Positions 43,394 through 53,147 are shown, counted from the stretch's first letter. The stretch is 64,000 nucleotides of DNA from Conchiformibius sp. (GCA_029984035.1 JASBYJ010000003.1:62001-126000), one strand, 5' to 3'. The notes: generated by a model not told the origin, from the letters alone. Numbers and translations are program-made.

Positions 43394-45592
43394 TTATAAA
43401 TTACTTATTAATTTTTTTCTCTCGTACTCTAGCAATTCTTTTCTTTCATAAAGTTTTTTCTCTTTTATGAGAAGAATTGCTTGTTCAGTGCTTAAGTCTT
43501 TAGGAACTAACTTACCTAATTTATATAATGCTGTATTAGGTACCCCATATTCTTCTAAAATAAAAAGATTATCTTGAATGAAATTATTTTCATATAATTT
43601 AATATATTGTGAGTAATTACCTGGAGACTGGTTTGATTTTTTAGCAAAAAAATTTTGCATATTATTTAATACACTTAACCATTTAGGGATTTTAAATTGA
43701 ATATAAAGCCGAAGAAGTTTAAAGTTTCTTTGAATGAAATGGCCGGATAGTTGCACTTCTGAATAATTTCTATAGTTGTTGTGATTTCTCCAAAATTCAA
43801 TATCATCTTCAATTAATTTATTAATGCTTTTATTGTAAATATATTTGGATATAGGTATCCAAAAATTATTAAACTTATTATAAAAAAATTTTTTATCTTC
43901 ATCTTCAAATAAATAATCCCAAATTATACGTAGGCAAAAATTCTTTTGCTGTTTGTTAGGATATGTGTTCCATGTTAGTAAAGAATATTTTTTTGTATAA
44001 TTTTCTTGCAAGTAGTCAAATAACTTCTTCTGTCTCTTAATTGATATGCCATTCTCTGAAAATAAAAGCCTTTCATCTAGACCAAGGCGATTAATAAAAT
44101 TATATTGCTCAGTATTTTTAAATAAAATTTCATCTTCCGATAAATTAATAAGCACTTCATCTTGAATTGGACTCTGCTCATGAAATGGTATATCAATTAC
44201 TAATTTCTTATATTCAGGAGGACGAGTGAAATTATAGATATGGCCGATATAATGCCGCATGAATCTACCAGCCCTGCCTTTTATGTTTTCGTAATCAAAG
44301 TAATCAATTTTATTTTGTGCTCCCTTAAATTCATCAAAATAAATAATATTCTTAGCATTAGTATTTACCCCTTCAATAATTGTAGAGGTGCAAAAAATAT
44401 GCTTAATGGTATTATCATTAAAATATTCTAAAATGGAGGATAGTAGATGTCTAGGCATAGTTCCATCATGAACAGCAATGCCATGTCTTAATGATTCGGA
44501 CAGCCCCCAGGTTTTAGATACATATATATTCAACCACTCTATTAATAATTTGGTATTATCAATATACTTGACAGGAGTATTTTTCTTATTCAAGTATTCT
44601 GTATACTTTCTAGACAATTCATGTGCTTTATGTGGAGACGCGCAATAGATTAACGTACTTTCTTGCTGTAATTTTGAAGATAGCAACTCAAATAATACTT
44701 CTTCTTTTTTTGTTTTACCTTTACCTTTATTTCCAAATTGTTGAGGGTATTCTTCAAATACATTGTGCATCTCAGAAGAGACTAATTTAGTACTTATTGC
44801 AATAAATCTTGCTTTATATTTTTCTTCAAAGCCACTAGAGATTCCTTCAATATTTGGACCCAATAAGTAAAATTGACAATTTGGATGTTGCTTTAAAACT
44901 TTCAAAAAGGCATTATTTAAAGAATAGCTACGACCATCATCTCTTCGTGCGCTTAATTTATAAAATTCATCGATAATAAAAAAATCTAAAGCAGGAAAAA
45001 ATTGGTATTCATTTGCTCGTTCTGCAGTAAATAGAAAAATATTTTTATCTTTGGGTTCTTGAGTAGTTTTTGTAATTAGATTATATGTGAGTTTATATTT
45101 TTTAAGATTTCTCCTTGTTTCATCTAGTAATGCTAATGTTGGCTGAATAATTAATATATTATTAAATTTTTTTGAAGCAATTATTTCCTCTATTAACAGG
45201 CTTTTTCCAAAGCTTGTTGGAGCACTAATTACTAAGTTTTCACCGGCATAAATTAAATTGAGAATATATTTTTGACTGTCATGAAAAATTTTATTTTCCA
45301 AATAGTCAGATTTATTTGTATACATTCTTATATTACTGGAAGTGGAATAGGAAACTAAATCTTCTTTTTGGAGATATGGATAAAATCCCACTGACTCAAT
45401 TAATTCTGTTAGCATTTCCTCGCAGTTAATAGAAAACTTACTGCGGTAATTTAAAATATATATCAATAAATTCTGTCCATTTAACTCATCTTCGATGAGC
45501 AATTTTGAGCAAAATCTATAAATAGCAAACGTTTCATCAAAGTTGAAGCTATTTTCTTGCTTTATCTTATTAATTAATTTACATGTTTCCAT
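43394..45592 (-). CDS. hamB: Hachiman anti-phage system helicase HamB
   Basis: A 732-residue superfamily 2 helicase. Motif I is SAPTSFGKS (124-131), Ia IQPTLALLDE, II IIDEFYK (Asp208-Glu209; DEFY in place of DExH), III LLGPNIEG, V CTSTIIEGVNT and VI NIKGRAGRFMRHYIG. The C-terminal third is Lys/Asn/Ile-rich without a known domain. HamB moves along DNA and controls the HamA nuclease (known from published Hachiman work). It starts 19 bases after hamA, so the two form an operon. Base composition is far more AT-rich than mutM next to it, a sign of transfer. Confidence 0.88.
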   Translation of the reverse strand: METCKLINKIKQENSFNFDETFAIYRFCSKLLIEDELNGQNLLIYILNYRSKFSINCEEMLTELIESVGFYPYLQKEDLVSYSTSSNIRMYTNKSDYLENKIFHDSQKYILNLIYAGENLVISAPTSFGKSLLIEEIIASKKFNNILIIQPTLALLDETRRNLKKYKLTYNLITKTTQEPKDKNIFLFTAERANEYQFFPALDFFIIDEFYKLSARRDDGRSYSLNNAFLKVLKQHPNCQFYLLGPNIEGISSGFEEKYKARFIAISTKLVSSEMHNVFEEYPQQFGNKGKGKTKKEEVLFELLSSKLQQESTLIYCASPHKAHELSRKYTEYLNKKNTPVKYIDNTKLLIEWLNIYVSKTWGLSESLRHGIAVHDGTMPRHLLSSILEYFNDNTIKHIFCTSTIIEGVNTNAKNIIYFDEFKGAQNKIDYFDYENIKGRAGRFMRHYIGHIYNFTRPPEYKKLVIDIPFHEQSPIQDEVLINLSEDEILFKNTEQYNFINRLGLDERLLFSENGISIKRQKKLFDYLQENYTKKYSLLTWNTYPNKQQKNFCLRIIWDYLFEDEDKKFFYNKFNNFWIPISKYIYNKSINKLIEDDIEFWRNHNNYRNYSEVQLSGHFIQRNFKLLRLYIQFKIPKWLSVLNNMQNFFAKKSNQSPGNYSQYIKLYENNFIQDNLFILEEYGVPNTALYKLGKLVPKDLSTEQAILLIKEKKLYERKELLEYERKKLISNL

Positions 45593-45611
45593 GCCAGTTT
45601 TCCAGAAATTA

Positions 45612-46547
45612 CTATATGCTTTGCAAAGCTTCGATTTTTGTGTGTAATATTTTGACTAGCTCATTTTTATCCATGACTGGAAAAAGTATCAAAATAATTT
45701 TTAATTTATCTTTCCACTTATGATTAAGTCTCTCATCAAAATAACATTTTAATCTTTTAATTTCATCTTTATACTTATTTTTAAAATCAGCATCTTCTTC
45801 TTCAAAATATTTTGAAAAAATATCAGATGAATAAGTACAAATCAAAGGTATTTTGATTTTTTCTATTGTTTTGCTATAGTCTGTTGAAGTAAGTAATTTA
45901 ACCCAATAATCACGTTCTCTTATTATTTGATTGTATTCGTCTACTCCATTTCCCACACCATGTACTTTTTTTGCAATCAATGAAAATTCACCTTCCAGAA
46001 ATTCACAATTAAGGTGGTCATCCAAATCTTTTATTAGAGCAGATAAGCCTTTCATGGGATCCACATAAAGTTTAGACTCTCCCAGCCATAAAGTTCTCTC
46101 TTCTACTTCTATATGGACACAATCAAATCCGTGTACAGCATGCCCCAAAGAATCTTTAAAATAAATTTTAGATATTAATGGAATTGTCTTGAATCTATCT
46201 CTTAATAAAAGATGTAAAATAAGTTCCCCAAACTCCCCACGTTTAAGATATTTATCTTCAATGTCATCATCTAATCCATTTTCCCCTTTTTTTAACCTAT
46301 CAGAAATATCTTTGAAGCCTTTTATTTGATACAGAGCTTTTGCTGCTTCTCTTAGTTTATCAGTAAGATTTGAATTGTCTGTAGTTGTCCCTTCATGTAA
46401 TCCGTAAGCAAATTCTGGCAGGGTACGTATAATTACTTGGGCTAAATGTTGCCAACGGTATTTTTTATCAAGATCATACCCTACAAAGTAAGCATGAACA
46501 GAATCATGAAATTTAATTTCACGGATGACTTCATCTGATCTAAACAA
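45612..46547 (-). CDS. hamA: Hachiman anti-phage system nuclease HamA (DUF1837)
   Basis: A 311-residue DUF1837 protein. The PD-(D/E)XK-type elements are visible: KRGEFGELILHLLL (Glu105, Glu108), HGFDCVHI (Asp142) and LWLGESKLY (Glu157, Lys159). HamA is the effector nuclease of Hachiman, held inactive by HamB until DNA damage or phage replication intermediates appear. The start is a TTG (46547) with AAGGA eight bases upstream, located inside the last codons of the hrpA C-terminal part. An ATG at 46555 is in a different frame. AT-rich, like hamB. Confidence 0.88.
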   Translation of the reverse strand: MFRSDEVIREIKFHDSVHAYFVGYDLDKKYRWQHLAQVIIRTLPEFAYGLHEGTTTDNSNLTDKLREAAKALYQIKGFKDISDRLKKGENGLDDDIEDKYLKRGEFGELILHLLLRDRFKTIPLISKIYFKDSLGHAVHGFDCVHIEVEERTLWLGESKLYVDPMKGLSALIKDLDDHLNCEFLEGEFSLIAKKVHGVGNGVDEYNQIIRERDYWVKLLTSTDYSKTIEKIKIPLICTYSSDIFSKYFEEEDADFKNKYKDEIKRLKCYFDERLNHKWKDKLKIILILFPVMDKNELVKILHTKIEALQSI

Positions 46548-46551
46548 GGTA

Positions 46552-49245
46552 TCATTCCTTAGAATTGAGTATTTGATGATATTCTTTATTTAATCTCTTA
46601 ACCGAAACCGGATACGGCGTTTTCAACTCCTGCGCAAACAAAGAAACCCGCAATTCTTCCAATTGCCACAAAAAATCATTCAGGCTGCCTGAAACAGGCA
46701 AATTCTGCCGCGCCAGCGATTGTACTTTATTTTGCCACATCTGTTCCAACTCTTGAATATCCGCTTCCCGCGCCGCATCACGCGCCGGATTGCCCGAATA
46801 TTTTTCCATACGCAGCACCATTGCTTTCAAATAGACAGGCAGCCGCGCCCATTGTGCCCACGGCGTGCGCGTGGCGAAACCGGCGGACAGCAGAACATTC
46901 AGGCGTTGGCGCAGCAGGGGGGTAAGCGGGTGTTTGCCGAGTTTGCCGTTGAGTTCGGCATAGGCGGCGGCGGTGTCCTGCAAATGGCGGCTCAAGGCTT
47001 CTTTCACGGCAGGCAGACGGCTGCGGGCGCGTTTGATTTGTTCTTTAAAGGCTTTTTCATTGCGCGGCAGTTCGTCTTCGCCGATAAAAGCACGGTCGCA
47101 CACGGCGGCAGTCAAATCATCGCGCAGGGTGTCGGCGGGAATGTGTTTGAGCAGCATCGCCGCTTGGGTAAATCCTTGAATGCCTTTGTTTAAATCTTTC
47201 ATATGCTCTTTGAGTTGAAGCTGCATCAGCGCAATCACGCCTTGACGGTGGGCTTGGTCGGCGGCTTCACGGGTGTCAAACAGGCGCAGGGCGATGTTGC
47301 CGTTTTTTTCTTTTTGCAGGGCAAGATAGCCGGTAAGCTGTTGTTTGCCGCGCGCGAATTTGATGCTTTCAGGCAGCGTGCCGATGTCCCAATTCGTTAC
47401 CGTATCCCGTTCAAATTCTTGGGTATTGTCGCGGAAGGTGAGCGCGGCGGCGTTGCCGAGCTGCTGCTGGATATGCGCCAAATCACGCCCGCACGCCAGT
47501 TCCTGTTTGCCGTCATCAATCACGCGGATATTGAAACGGCAATGTTCGGGCAGGGGCTGCGCCGCCCAGTCGTCCAAATTAATCTGTTCCAACAGGCGCA
47601 TATCGCCGGCGGTTTTGGCAACGGCATGGGCAAGCTGCGGCAAAATCGGACGGCTGCGGTCGGGGTCGGCGGCGAGAAAGGCGGTGATAAAGTCGGGAAC
47701 GGGTACGCACACGCGGCGGATTTGTTTCGGTAAGGCTTTAATCAGTAACTGTAATTTTTCGCGTATCATGCCCGGAACCAGCCATTCCAGTTCGGCGGGA
47801 TTGAGGCGGTTCAGCACGGTAAGCGGCACGGTCAGGGTTACGCCGTCAAGCGGGTGGTGCGGTTCAAAACGGTAGGAAAGCGGGAATTTGCCGTCTGCAT
47901 TGCGCCAAAATTTGGGGAACTGTTCTTCGGTAATGTGGGCGGCAGCGTGCTGCATCAGTTCCTCGCGGGTGAGAAACAGCAGGTGCGGATTGTCGCGCTC
48001 GGCGTTTTTGCGCCACGCTTCAAAAGTGCGGATATCTGCGATGGGCAATGCCTGTTTTTCAGACGGCGTATAACGTTCAGGCAGCCTTTGATTGTAAAAC
48101 TCAAACAAGGCTTCTTCGTCCACCAGCACGTCCTGCTTGCGCGATTTGTGTTCCAACTCGCTGATTTCGCGTATCAGTTTTTGGTTATGTACAAAAAACG
48201 GCGCGTTCAAACCGCATTCCTGCGCCACCAACGCACTGCGGATAAAAATCTCCCGCGCTTCATCGGGCGCAACCTTGCCGTAAGCCACCGGACGGCGCGG
48301 CAACACGGTCAAACCGTAGAGCGTAACCCGTTCTGCCGCCACCACTTCGCCGCGTTTCTGCTCCCAATGCGGCTCAAAATAATGATAACGCACCAAATGC
48401 GCCGCTTCCTGCTCAATCCATTCCGGCTTGATTTCGGCGACATCGCGGGCGTAAAGCTTTGTGGTTTCAGTAAGTTCTGCCGCCATCACCCATTTCGGTT
48501 TGCTTTTGAACAGCGCGGACGCGGGAAACAGGAAAAAACGGCTGCCGCGTGCGCCGGTGTAGTCGTGGCTGTCGGGCGATTTCATGCCGACATTGGCAAT
48601 CAAACCCGTGAGCAAGGCGCGGTGGATTTGTTCGTAGCCCGCTTCTTTTTTGGCACGGATTTGGGCGCGGTGCTGTTTTTTATCCAATTGTTTTTGTTTG
48701 AATTGGGCGGACAAATCTTGGTCGCCCTGATTTTCGGACGGCATCAGTTGCGCCTGTTTTTCAGGCTGCCTGAACGCACGTTCTTTGCTGGTCAAACCCA
48801 TTTCCACCGCAATTTCCGCAAGCTGGCGGTGCAACTCGCGCCACTCGCGCATCCGCAAATGCGACAGGAAATATTGATGGCACCACTGCACCAACTGCTT
48901 ATTGGTCAAACCCTTATCGCGCTCGCGCTGGAAGCTGTCCCAAATATTCAAATAGGCGAGAAAATCGGATTGCTTGTCGGCAAAACGCTCGTGCGCCTTG
49001 TTCGCCGCCTCCCGCGCTTCCAACGGGCGTTCGCGCGGGTCTTGAATGGACAGCGCGGACACAATCACCAGAATTTCCGCCACGCAATCATGTTTTTGCG
49101 CTGCCAATAAAATGCGGGCGATTTTGGGGTCAATGGGTAAACGTGCCATTTGCTCGCCGATTTTGGTTATGCGGTAGCGGGGTTTTGGGGGATTTTTCAG
49201 ACTGCCTGAAAGGTTGTTATCGGGATTGTTTTTGATGCTTTGCAT
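46552..49245 (-). pseudogene. hrpA: hrpA, separated C-terminal part (HA2/OB/DUF3418 region)
   Basis: An 897-residue open frame that is the C-terminal two-thirds of the DEAH helicase HrpA. It begins in a linker containing an SGSLK uptake-sequence peptide, then YRITKIGEQMARLPIDPKIARILLAAQKHDC and SALSIQDPRERP (ratchet/HA2 domain), the OB-fold and the long DUF3418 region to the family's normal end near TPYPVSVKRL. It lacks all helicase motifs, which are 3.9 kb away at 53148-54539. The frame is intact over 2.7 kb, so it could still be made as a separate polypeptide. A GTG at 49278 is an alternative start. Its stop is coupled to hamA. Confidence 0.9.
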
Positions 49246-49390
49246 GATGGTTTTTTTACTTGTTTCAATGCCGCGCACATAACGTGATTGTTTTACGGCA
49301 GCATTCTTTAATATTTTAAAAGATTATTTTATCGTATATCAAAGCTGCCTGAAAACTGGAATATTTATTTCCATCTGAAAAAATGAATAA

Positions 49391-49423
49391 TTGTTCACTT
49401 TTTCATTTGAAAAAATGTATAAT
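49391..49423 (+). promoter_or_regulatory. Promoter and inverted repeat before the AAA/DUF4143 gene
   Basis: A perfect -10 TATAAT (49418-49423) with a poor -35 (TTCACT, 18-base spacer). Overlapping the spacer is an inverted repeat TTTTTCA-tt-TGAAAAA (49400-49415), and the element TGAAAAAATG occurs twice (49376-49385 and 49408-49417). These repeats could be an operator. Confidence 0.55.
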
Positions 49424-49462
49424 TCGCGCAAAATAACAGACAAATTTTTGTGAGATTCATTT

Positions 49463-50752
49463 ATGCAACGCAAGATTATCAAATCTCTAAATAAATGGAA
49501 AAATCAGCCCAAACGCAAGCCTTTAATTATTCAAGGGGCAAGACAAGTCGGCAAAACGTGGGCGATGAAGCATTTCGGCGGGCAGCATTTCGCCAAAGTC
49601 GCCTACATCAATTTTGACAACAACCCGCGTATGAAAACGCTGTTTGCAGGCGATTACGACATTAACCGCTTGATACTCGGCTTAAAAATTGAAAGCGGCA
49701 TAGATATTCAGGCAGAAGATACCTTATTGATTTTTGATGAAATTCAAGAAGTGCCGCAAGCTTTGTCATCACTCAAATATTTTTATGAAAATGCGCCGCA
49801 GTTTTATATCGTGGCAGCAGGTTTACTGCTGGGCGTGTCGCTGCATCATCAGGTTTCCTTTCCTGTCGGCAAAGTAGATTTTCTACCTATGTATCCGATG
49901 GATTTTCAGGAATTTCTCGCCGCGCTGGGCAAACAGGATTTGATGCAACTGCTTGAAACACGGGATTGGACGTTGATTGCCGCGATGAAAACGACCTATA
50001 TTGACTTGCTGCGCCAATATTATTTTGTCGGCGGCATGCCCGAAGCGGTACAGACGTTGATTGATACGCAAAATTTTGATGCGGTTCGCCAAGTACAGCG
50101 CAATTTGCTGTTGGCGTATGAACAGGATTTTTCCAAGCACATCAAAGACGGGCAAACCGTGCGAAAAGTGCGTTCCATTTGGTCGTCCGTTCCCGAACAG
50201 CTTGCCAAAGAAAACAAGAAATTTATCTACTCACAACTGCAAAAAGGCGCACGAAGCAAGGATTATGAAATTGCCCTGCAATGGCTCAAAGACAGTGGTT
50301 TGGTGCATTGTGTACCGCGTATCAAAAAACCGCATCTGCCGCTTTCGGCATATCAAGACAATGCTTTTAAACTGTATGGTTTGGATGTCGGCTTACTTGC
50401 TGCCCAAAGCTATTTGGATGTCAGCGTTTTGCTGGAAGGCAGCCGTATTTTTACCGAATTTAAAGGCGCATTAACCGAGCAATATGTTTTGCAGCAACTG
50501 GTTGCTACTCAGGAAAACCCCGTGTTTTATTGGGCAGCAGAGCGTGGCACGGCGGAAGTGGATTTTGTACTGCAACACAAGCAGTCTGTCATTCCGATTG
50601 AAGTGAAGGCAGAAGAAAATCTGAAAGCCAAAAGCTTGAAAGTGTATGTGGAGCAGTTCCAACCCGAGCAGGCAGTGCGTTTTTCTATGGCGGATTATCG
50701 GGAACAGGATTGGTTGGTGAATGTGCCGTTGTATGGGTGTTTGAGTTTTTGA
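49463..50752 (+). CDS. AAA ATPase with DUF4143 C-terminal domain
   Basis: A 429-residue protein of the common AAA_14/DUF4143 group. Walker A is GARQVGKT (25-32) and Walker B LLIFDEIQE (about 88-96). The C-terminal DUF4143 part (from about residue 200) holds EVDFVLQ and IPIEVKAE (about 365-385), a D/E-x-K arrangement like PD-(D/E)XK nucleases. The role of the family is unsettled; members are often in mobile or defence regions. Unusually the second motif reads VAAGLLLGVSL where many relatives have GSSSLLL. Composition is close to the chromosome, unlike the AT-rich restriction genes that follow. It is the first gene inside the hrpA gap. Confidence 0.85.
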   Translation: MQRKIIKSLNKWKNQPKRKPLIIQGARQVGKTWAMKHFGGQHFAKVAYINFDNNPRMKTLFAGDYDINRLILGLKIESGIDIQAEDTLLIFDEIQEVPQALSSLKYFYENAPQFYIVAAGLLLGVSLHHQVSFPVGKVDFLPMYPMDFQEFLAALGKQDLMQLLETRDWTLIAAMKTTYIDLLRQYYFVGGMPEAVQTLIDTQNFDAVRQVQRNLLLAYEQDFSKHIKDGQTVRKVRSIWSSVPEQLAKENKKFIYSQLQKGARSKDYEIALQWLKDSGLVHCVPRIKKPHLPLSAYQDNAFKLYGLDVGLLAAQSYLDVSVLLEGSRIFTEFKGALTEQYVLQQLVATQENPVFYWAAERGTAEVDFVLQHKQSVIPIEVKAEENLKAKSLKVYVEQFQPEQAVRFSMADYREQDWLVNVPLYGCLSF

Positions 50753-50760
50753 TTAGCAAA

Positions 50761-50797
50761 AAAACGGTTACCAATGGTAACCGTTTTTTGGTATAAT
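50761..50797 (+). terminator. Terminator fused with an extended -10 promoter
   Basis: AAAACGGTTACC-aat-GGTAACCGTTTT (50761-50787) is a perfect rho-independent hairpin ending the ATPase transcript. The T-run continues directly into TTGGTATAAT, an extended -10 (TGn plus TATAAT at 50792-50797) for the methyltransferase gene; no -35 match is seen because that position is the hairpin. Confidence 0.75.
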
Positions 50798-50833
50798 ATT
50801 AAAAGTAAAAAATCTTGTGAGGTGACTTTAGAT

Positions 50834-52057
50834 ATGGCGACAGGCATTCCATCTTCATCAGTTTCAGAAAAAACAATATTAGCAAGTTTAAAAAGCAAGC
50901 AACCGTATTCCTTGCCTAAAGGAAATGCTGTAACTATTCATTATCCAAATAAAAACTTAGAAGCTAAAATCTTATTACCTATTACTAATAATTTTGTCAA
51001 AATTGAAAATAATCACTTTTTTCCTATTAAATTTTTCCAAGAAAATGATTTGATTTTTTCAGATAATATTTTTGCGTTACATCAATTAATAAATCAACGG
51101 GCAAATTTTGATTTAATATATTTAGACCCCCCTTATAATACTGGATATGACTTTAATTCAAAAAGTAATGGACACTCCTATAGTGATAATTTTGATTTGT
51201 CTGAATACATTGAATTTATGCGTATCAGGTTAATTTTATTAAGAGAACTACTCTCTGATAAAGGGTCAATATATATTCATATCGGTCATCAGATGCTTCA
51301 TTATATAAAAGTAATCATGGATGAGGTTTTTGGGACAAAAAATTTTAGAAATTTAATCGTCCGAAAAAAATGTAGTAGTAAGAATTATACTAAAAATCAG
51401 TATCCAAATTTAAATGACTATATTTTATTTTATTCGAAAGGAAATGATTTTATTTGGAATCCACAAGGCACTAAACCAACGGAGGAGTGGATAAAAAAAG
51501 AATATCCCAAAGTTGATGAAAAAGGGCAATTTAAACTCGTACCTATTCATGCACCAGGTGAGCGAAATGGAGAAACAGGTAAAAAATGGAGAGGTATGCT
51601 TCCACCTAAAGGGAAACATTGGCAGTATACACCGTCTAAATTAGATGAATTGGATAAAAATGGTGAAATTCATTGGTCAAAAACAGGGAATCCAAGAAGA
51701 AAAGTTTATTTAACTGATGATAAATTAATCCCATTAACAGACTACTGGGAGAATTTTCGTGACGCTTATCACCAGAGTATTAAAACTACAGGTTATCCCA
51801 CAGAAAAAAATTTATCAATGCTAGAAGCAATTGTTCGTAGTAGTAGTGATTCTGATAGTTTAATTCTAGATCCCTTTTGCGGTTCAGGGACTACATTAAA
51901 TGCTGCACTAAATGAAGGAAGAAAGTGTATAGGAATAGATCAATCCTTAAGTGCTATTGAACATACATTGCAACGGCTAAACAATAAATTAAGGCTTATT
52001 GTTGATGAAGATGTTTTTAATTTATTTTCTTTAGAAATACTTTCCATATTAAGATAA
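50834..52057 (+). CDS. Type II DNA methyltransferase, beta class (N6-adenine or N4-cytosine)
   Basis: A 407-residue DNA amino-methyltransferase. The catalytic motif IV DPPYNTG is at about residue 98 and the SAM-binding motif I DPFCGSGTT at about residue 348, the order IV...I that defines the beta class, with the target-recognition region between. Specificity cannot be read. The start at 50834 is chosen for the GAGGTGA ribosome site; an in-frame ATG-like start 60 bases upstream lies inside the terminator and is excluded. Very AT-rich. Its last 9 bases overlap the end of the convergent endonuclease gene, giving a compact restriction-modification unit. Confidence 0.9.
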   Translation: MATGIPSSSVSEKTILASLKSKQPYSLPKGNAVTIHYPNKNLEAKILLPITNNFVKIENNHFFPIKFFQENDLIFSDNIFALHQLINQRANFDLIYLDPPYNTGYDFNSKSNGHSYSDNFDLSEYIEFMRIRLILLRELLSDKGSIYIHIGHQMLHYIKVIMDEVFGTKNFRNLIVRKKCSSKNYTKNQYPNLNDYILFYSKGNDFIWNPQGTKPTEEWIKKEYPKVDEKGQFKLVPIHAPGERNGETGKKWRGMLPPKGKHWQYTPSKLDELDKNGEIHWSKTGNPRRKVYLTDDKLIPLTDYWENFRDAYHQSIKTTGYPTEKNLSMLEAIVRSSSDSDSLILDPFCGSGTTLNAALNEGRKCIGIDQSLSAIEHTLQRLNNKLRLIVDEDVFNLFSLEILSILR

Positions 52058-52918
52058 TAACCATTCTCGAGTTATAATAATATTTGCTATTTTCATTGTT
52101 GTAACTCGAGCATTATCTCCCCAAGAATCAGCGAGGCGGCAATTTTCTTGCCAAGTATCATTGTGGGCTAATCCTGGCCCATCGGATAAAAAAATAACTT
52201 TGATAATATTATTAGTTTTCATTTGATAGTTTTTTAATTTAGCAACTTTTAAGGCATTTCCTCCTGTTCTATCATCGGATTGAGCACCACCACGAGTTGA
52301 GTCATATCTTGAAAATCCGACTGCAACAAGTTTGTTTTGATGATAAATAATAAAATCACATGGAAAATTTAAATCATCAAAATCTGATAAAATAGAAGAT
52401 AACTCAATGTCTCGACCTGCTGCAATAGGTCCTTTTATTTCAAAATCAGCAAAATTATTTTTAAACCATGAGAAAAATAATGTTGTTAATTCATATCCTG
52501 ACAATCCCCTAGTATCATACTCTGCAAGTAAACAAGATAATGTTTGTATTTCCGCCTCAGTAAGGCTTCTGAAGAATTTTTTTAAGTCATTAATATTAGC
52601 GAATGTTGCAGAATAAGCATCAATCAAAGATTGTGTTGAAATCTTACTAATTTTCTTTGAGGTTTCGGTGTCAATAACAGTGGAAACGCAACGTCTGAAT
52701 AATTTTAGGAAAGTCATTCTTTTGTCTTTGTGAATATTCCTTTGCCGAATTTTATCTAATAATTCTTCAGAACTACTAGAATTCAGAACTAGTGTCTTAA
52801 ATTCATTAATATCATTTTCGTATTTTGCTACATTAATCGGCAATGCCTCTTGAAAACGTAAATTGTTATCTAAAGCAGTAATAATATCTAATGGTTTAAA
52901 ATTATAAATTTTAGACAT
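52049..52918 (-). CDS. Putative type II restriction endonuclease
   Basis: A 289-residue AT-rich gene convergent with the methyltransferase. The C-terminal half contains FPCDFIIYHQNKLVAVGFSR followed by YDSTRGGAQSDDRTGGN, a pattern seen in some type II endonuclease-like proteins: Asp...x-Val-x-Phe would correspond to a PD-(D/E)XK-type core, but the usual Glu-x-Lys is not clean. The assignment rests mainly on its partnership with an orphan-looking type II methyltransferase. ATG 52918 (MSKIYNF) is used; a TTG 15 bases upstream is possible. No controller (C) protein gene is present. Confidence 0.65.
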   Translation of the reverse strand: MSKIYNFKPLDIITALDNNLRFQEALPINVAKYENDINEFKTLVLNSSSSEELLDKIRQRNIHKDKRMTFLKLFRRCVSTVIDTETSKKISKISTQSLIDAYSATFANINDLKKFFRSLTEAEIQTLSCLLAEYDTRGLSGYELTTLFFSWFKNNFADFEIKGPIAAGRDIELSSILSDFDDLNFPCDFIIYHQNKLVAVGFSRYDSTRGGAQSDDRTGGNALKVAKLKNYQMKTNNIIKVIFLSDGPGLAHNDTWQENCRLADSWGDNARVTTMKIANIIITREWLLS

Positions 52919-53147
52919 AAATAAAAATCTCAACAGTAAAGAAGGATCTTGATCAAATAAAAACGATTACATCTGAAATATTGGGTCGCCTGATGTAAAT
53001 TCAGGAGTTTGTTTTCCAAACAGGTTAGGTTTAAAGCCCAATGCTTTTTATTAATTAAGTAATTTATTGAGTTTTCAACCAAACCTATGACTACTAAACC
53101 GAAACTGAATTATTTTATCATAACCCGTATCATCTATTTTTAAATAG

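Noticed and set aside
46547..46555. ATG at 46555 as the start of hamA
   Set aside because: It is out of frame with the DUF1837 reading frame and would need a frameshift; TTG 46547 has a well-spaced AAGGA.
47854..49110. A 418-codon frame opposite the hrpA C-terminal part
   Set aside because: Antisense shadow of a gene with clear HrpA homology; no start signal and no recognisable domain.
49323..53119. 11-base direct repeats ATTATTTTATC at 49323-49333 and 53109-53119 flanking the cassette in hrpA
   Set aside because: They are AT-rich and could be chance. Joining at them would not restore the hrpA frame because the TAG at 53148 remains on the hrpA side.
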